Below are positions 5,596 through 8,543 of a stretch of 8,543 nt of DNA, one piece after another. The notes below the pieces were generated by a model, which had not been told where the DNA came from, ran no database searches, and worked only from the letters and a program-made list of their open reading frames with translations. Numbering within the stretch: position 1 is the first letter of the stretch; each line of letters begins with the position of its first letter. Source of the stretch: Nocardia sp. GTDB taxonomy: Bacteria; Actinomycetota; Actinomycetes; Mycobacteriales; Mycobacteriaceae. Both the position numbers and the translations under genes were made by a program. Location of the stretch: positions 1-8,543 of the forward strand of contig JABFXT010000256.1 in the NCBI GenBank assembly GCA_013361595.1, given 5' to 3'.

Positions 5596-6810
5596 ATGAA
5601 TGTGCTGGACGGTATCCGGGTTCTGGATCTGTCGATCGCTATGGCCGGGCCGTTCGCCGCGCAGAAACTGGCTGATCTCGGCGCCGATGTGATCAAGGTC
5701 GAGCCGGTGGGCGGCGAATGGCAGCGGCATGTATCGGCGGGCGGCGCCCGCGGTAACGAGGTGAACGCGTCGTTCCTCTCGCTCAACCGCAATAAGCGTT
5801 CGCTATCGATGAACCTCAAGGACCGGAAGGGGCGCGAGCTCCTCTACGAGCTGGTACGCACCGCGGATGTGTTCCTGCAGAACTACCGGCCGGGTGTCGC
5901 CGGCCGGCTCGGTGTGGACTACGAGACCCTGCGCGCGATCAAACCGGACCTGGTCTACGTCTCGATGTCGGGCTACGGAACGACCGGTCCCTACGCGGAC
6001 CGGCCGGGCCAGGACGTTCTGTTGCAGGCGATGAGCGGCGGCCTGGCCAGCGCGCGGCGCCACGGTGAACCGTTGCGCCCGGCGCCGTTCTTCCTGGCGG
6101 ACGCCATCACCGCCTATTCGGCGTTCGAAGGGGCGATGGCTGCCCTGTTCCACCGGGAACGTACCGGTGAGGGTCCGTTGGTGGAGGTCAATATGCTCGA
6201 CTCGATCATCGCCGCGCAGATGCAGGAGATCAGCGTCGCGACAGTCGGCGGCGTCCGGCAGGAACCGACCGATCAGATCCACGCGCACTCCTACATCCGC
6301 GCGCCCTACGGTGTGTTTCCCACCGCGGACGGTCAGCTCGCGCTCTCCTTCGCCGAGATGGACGCGCTGGCGGATGTATTCGGCGACGATCGTTTCCTGC
6401 GGTACGACGCCGAGCGCGACGGTTTCACCCATCGCGACGATATCTCCGCCCTGGTCACCGAGAACCTCGCGAAGAACACCACCGAGCACTGGCTGGACGC
6501 GCTCGGCGCCGCGGGCGTGTGGGTCGGTCCGGTCTACGACTACACCCAGCTGCGCGCCGACCCGCAGGTCCGGCACAACCGGTCCTTCGTCGAATACGAC
6601 CACCCCACCGAGGGCACCGTGGTGACCCCCGGATTCGCGTTCCGGCTGAGCAAGCAGACCCAGAAGGTCTACCGGCCGGCCCCGCGCAACGGCGAGCACA
6701 CCGAGGAAGTCCTGGTGGAACTCGGCGTGAGTGCCGACCGGATCGAGGAACTCGAATCCGGCGGCACCGTTCACCGCCACCGGACTCCGGCCGGCTCCCG
6801 GATCTCCTGA
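5596..6810 (+). CDS. Class III (CaiB/BaiF family) CoA-transferase
   Basis: The 404-residue enzyme belongs to the family of formyl-CoA transferase, CaiB and succinyl-CoA:acid CoA-transferases. These move CoA from a donor thioester to a free carboxylate in the cytoplasm through an aspartyl-CoA anhydride. Family landmarks are LDGIRVLDLSIAMAGPFAAQKLADLGADVIKVE split over residues 4-36, LNRNKRSLSMNLKD (63-76), VFLQNYRPGVAGRLGVDYE (92-110), YVSMSGYGTTGPYADRPG (121-138) and GRVEVNML-like GPLVEVNML (193-201). Asp169, in the segment FLADAITAY, coincides with the nucleophile of formyl-CoA transferase. The ATG at 5596 has AGGGAG seven bases upstream. It is the first gene of an operon with a transporter (25-base gap) and a MaoC hydratase, so it probably activates the imported acid. 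Context suggests a short-chain or dicarboxylic acid such as itaconate or mesaconate, but the substrate cannot be read from the sequence. Confidence 0.92.
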   Translation: MNVLDGIRVLDLSIAMAGPFAAQKLADLGADVIKVEPVGGEWQRHVSAGGARGNEVNASFLSLNRNKRSLSMNLKDRKGRELLYELVRTADVFLQNYRPGVAGRLGVDYETLRAIKPDLVYVSMSGYGTTGPYADRPGQDVLLQAMSGGLASARRHGEPLRPAPFFLADAITAYSAFEGAMAALFHRERTGEGPLVEVNMLDSIIAAQMQEISVATVGGVRQEPTDQIHAHSYIRAPYGVFPTADGQLALSFAEMDALADVFGDDRFLRYDAERDGFTHRDDISALVTENLAKNTTEHWLDALGAAGVWVGPVYDYTQLRADPQVRHNRSFVEYDHPTEGTVVTPGFAFRLSKQTQKVYRPAPRNGEHTEEVLVELGVSADRIEELESGGTVHRHRTPAGSRIS

Positions 6811-6835
6811 CCACGCATCACCGAAAGATCTCTCC

Positions 6836-8179
6836 ATGACTACAACCGCCCCACCGGTTCAGCAGGCGCGCCGCGCGGCAGCGGCCGCCGCGGTCGGCAG
6901 CCTCGTCGAGTGGTACGACTTCGCGCTCTACGGCGCGGCCGCCGCCCTCGTCTTCAACACCTACTTCTTCGTCGACGCCAGCCCCACCACCGGACTGCTG
7001 GCCTCGTTCGCCACCTTCGCGGTGGGGTACTTCGCCCGGCCGTTCGGTGGTGTGGTGTTCGGGCATCTCGGTGACAAGATCGGTCGCAAGCCGGTCATGG
7101 TCGTGACGCTCGGCATCATGGGCGTCTCGACCGCGCTCATCGGCCTGCTACCCAGCTATCACACGATCGGGATGGCCGCGCCGATCCTGCTGGTCCTGCT
7201 CCGGATCGTCCAGGGGCTCGGGGCCGGTGCGGAATACGCCGGGGCCGTCGTGTTGTCGTCGGAGGCGGCGCCGCGAGGTCACCGCGGCTTCTACGCGTCC
7301 TGGTCCGGCGGGGGTGTATGGCTCGGATCGGCGCTGGGGCTGGGCACTTTCCAGATGGTGTTGTGGCTGACCGGGGACAATTTCGACCAGTGGGGCTGGC
7401 GCCTCCCGTTCCTGCTCAGCCTGGTGATGCTGGTGATCAGCCTCTACATCCGGCGGCGGGTGACCGAGACCGAGAGCTTCGAACAGGCGAAGACCGAGGA
7501 GACGAAGATCCCGCTGCTGGAGTTGTTCCGGACGGCGAAGGGACGCCTGGCACTGAGTCTCGGATCGAATTTCATGCTCTCGGGCTTCTCCTACATCCCG
7601 CAGGTGTGGGCGCTGAGCTACCTGACCAACGATATCGGCCTGGCGGCCATGGCCGGGTTGGGTATCAACGCCGTGGTCCTGGTCGCGGGCGCGGCGTTCA
7701 TGCCGGTGTTCGGCAGGATCGGTGACCGGTTCGGTCGCCGCAGGCTCTTCCTGTTCGGTTCCGGTTTCGGAATCGTCTGGGCTTTCCCGATGTTCGCTCT
7801 CATCGACACCCGGGTACCTGCCCTGATCGTTCTCGCGCTGGTGGTCTGTTTCGTCGGTGCGGTGGCCACCTGCTACGCGGCCCAGGCCGCGTTCCTGGCC
7901 GAGATGTTCCCGCCCGCCATGCGGTACTCCGGCGTCGCGTTCGCTCGTGAGGTCAGCGGCGCCCTGCTGGGTGGTACCACCCCGCTGATCGCCACCGCGA
8001 TGTTCGCCGGTTTCGGGCACTGGTGGCCGATCGCGATGTGGATGGTGGTCATGGCGACCGTCGCGTTCGTTTCGGTGCATCTGTCCGCGCGCTACCGCAG
8101 CGACGCCGACCAGAACAGCGACGACCATTTCAACCATGTGACGGACCGCCGCGCGGTCCCGGCAGGAGAGCTCCGATGA
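6836..8179 (+). CDS. MFS transporter, metabolite:H+ symporter (MHS) family
   Basis: This 447-residue inner-membrane protein should import an organic acid or similar metabolite with protons, as ShiA, KgtP and ProP do. The MHS-type opening is SLVEWYDFALYGAAAALVF (22-40). The loop 2-3 signature GHLGDKIGRK (76-85) and its second-half counterpart GRIGDRFGRRR (293-303) are both intact, as is RIVQGLGAGAEYAGA (123-137), the R-x-x-Q-G-x-x-x-G-x-E pattern of the family. Hydrophobic segments through to about residue 415 fit twelve membrane helices. A hydrophilic tail rich in Asp, Asn and His follows (about 418-447). The ATG at 6836 is chosen because it gives the usual short cytoplasmic lead before helix 1; its ribosome binding site is weak. 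The stop overlaps the MaoC gene start as ATGA. The likely cargo is the acid used by the CoA-transferase upstream. Confidence 0.93.
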   Translation: MTTTAPPVQQARRAAAAAAVGSLVEWYDFALYGAAAALVFNTYFFVDASPTTGLLASFATFAVGYFARPFGGVVFGHLGDKIGRKPVMVVTLGIMGVSTALIGLLPSYHTIGMAAPILLVLLRIVQGLGAGAEYAGAVVLSSEAAPRGHRGFYASWSGGGVWLGSALGLGTFQMVLWLTGDNFDQWGWRLPFLLSLVMLVISLYIRRRVTETESFEQAKTEETKIPLLELFRTAKGRLALSLGSNFMLSGFSYIPQVWALSYLTNDIGLAAMAGLGINAVVLVAGAAFMPVFGRIGDRFGRRRLFLFGSGFGIVWAFPMFALIDTRVPALIVLALVVCFVGAVATCYAAQAAFLAEMFPPAMRYSGVAFAREVSGALLGGTTPLIATAMFAGFGHWWPIAMWMVVMATVAFVSVHLSARYRSDADQNSDDHFNHVTDRRAVPAGELR

Positions 8180-8543
8180 CGGATACGCCCCGATTCCACG
8201 ACCGCTGGTTCGAGGACTACACACTCGGGGAGGTCGCCGCCGGCGGGACCAGGGTCATCGAAGCCGCCGATATCGCGCGGTTCGCCGATCTCACCGGCGA
8301 TCACCATCCGGCCCATACCGACCCCGCGTTCGCCGAGCCCCGGTTCGGCAGTGTGATAGCGCACGGCGTCCTCACCTTCGGCGTGGTCGTCGGCCTCACC
8401 GTCGAATACAACGGCCGCGCTGTCGCCTACGGCTACGACCGGATCCGCTTTCCCCGCCCGGTCCGGCCCGGCGACACCATCCGCGCGACCTCCGAGGTGG
8501 TCGATCTCGCCGCGCACCGAAATCCGGGCATCGGACTGGTCAC
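8176..8543 (+). CDS. MaoC-family (R)-specific enoyl-CoA hydratase/dehydratase, 3' end outside the window
   Basis: An ATG at 8176 overlaps the transporter stop, with AGGAG seven bases upstream. The first 122 residues are visible. They show a single hot-dog fold of the MaoC/hydratase 2 type: FEDYTLGEV (12-20), the catalytic loop TGDHHPAHTDPAFA (40-53) with Asp42 and His47 in the expected places, and the core helix FGSVIAHGVLTFGVVVG (57-73). The strand YDRIRFPRPVRPGDTIRA (87-104) follows, with the usual F-x-x-P-V-x-x-G-D pattern. Such enzymes add water reversibly to a trans-2-enoyl-CoA. Placed after a CoA-transferase and an importer, it probably acts on the CoA ester of the imported unsaturated acid. 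In itaconate and mesaconate pathways a MaoC-type hydratase makes a citramalyl- or malyl-type CoA that a CitE-like lyase then cleaves. Only the N-terminal part is here, so later fusion domains cannot be excluded. Confidence 0.9.
   Translation, partial: MTDTPRFHDRWFEDYTLGEVAAGGTRVIEAADIARFADLTGDHHPAHTDPAFAEPRFGSVIAHGVLTFGVVVGLTVEYNGRAVAYGYDRIRFPRPVRPGDTIRATSEVVDLAAHRNPGIGLV

Noticed and set aside
5803..6837. Long open frame on the minus strand opposite the CoA-transferase
   Set aside because: The plus strand encodes a complete CoA-transferase with its catalytic aspartate; the antisense translation has no family features.
7148..8224. Long minus-strand open frame opposite the MHS transporter and the MaoC start
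   Set aside because: The product is low-complexity (His, Gln, Arg, Glu, Pro) and hydrophilic, which is the typical mirror of membrane-protein codons.

Overview
The window is high-GC DNA with strong G/C third-position bias, frequent GTG starts, ATGA stop/start overlaps and a preference for GATATC/AATATC dipeptide codons. This suggests a high-GC actinomycete; Nocardia or a close relative is my best guess, but that is an inference from style and not from a marker gene. I see no rRNA, tRNA, CRISPR array, insertion sequence or integrase.

Left part (1-3547): a LacI-family repressor on the minus strand (104-1150) diverges from a plus-strand operon. The operon opens with an arylsulfotransferase-family beta-propeller protein (1310-2638). 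Its stop codon overlaps, as ATGA, the start of an SsuC-like ABC permease that breaks off after its first membrane helix. The reading frame then jumps into the C-terminal two thirds of an SsuA/TauA-like substrate-binding protein (to 3547). The operon therefore looks like a sulfate-ester or sulfonate uptake and transfer system that lost its transporter through an internal deletion. A LacI-type palindrome (1244-1255) lies in the divergent promoter region. A possible further minus-strand gene starts inside the end of the repressor and runs off the left edge.

Middle (3548-4336): after a perfect 9-bp hairpin comes a minus-strand carboxymuconolactone decarboxylase/AhpD-fold protein (3664-4134). It has lost both cysteines of the CxxC active site. 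Its upstream region holds a CebR-like palindrome.

Right part (4337-8543): a minus-strand LacI-family regulator resembling the gluconate repressor GntR diverges from a plus-strand operon. That operon encodes a class III (CaiB/BaiF) CoA-transferase, an MHS-family proton symporter and a MaoC-fold enoyl-CoA hydratase cut by the window end. Two head-to-tail copies of GTTACCGCTAAC sit in the divergent region and closely match the E. coli GntR operator as I recall it. The simplest reading is an inducible catabolic unit: import a small organic acid, activate it to a CoA thioester, then hydrate it. Itaconate, mesaconate or a similar dicarboxylate is a reasonable guess, but the substrate is not determined by the sequence.
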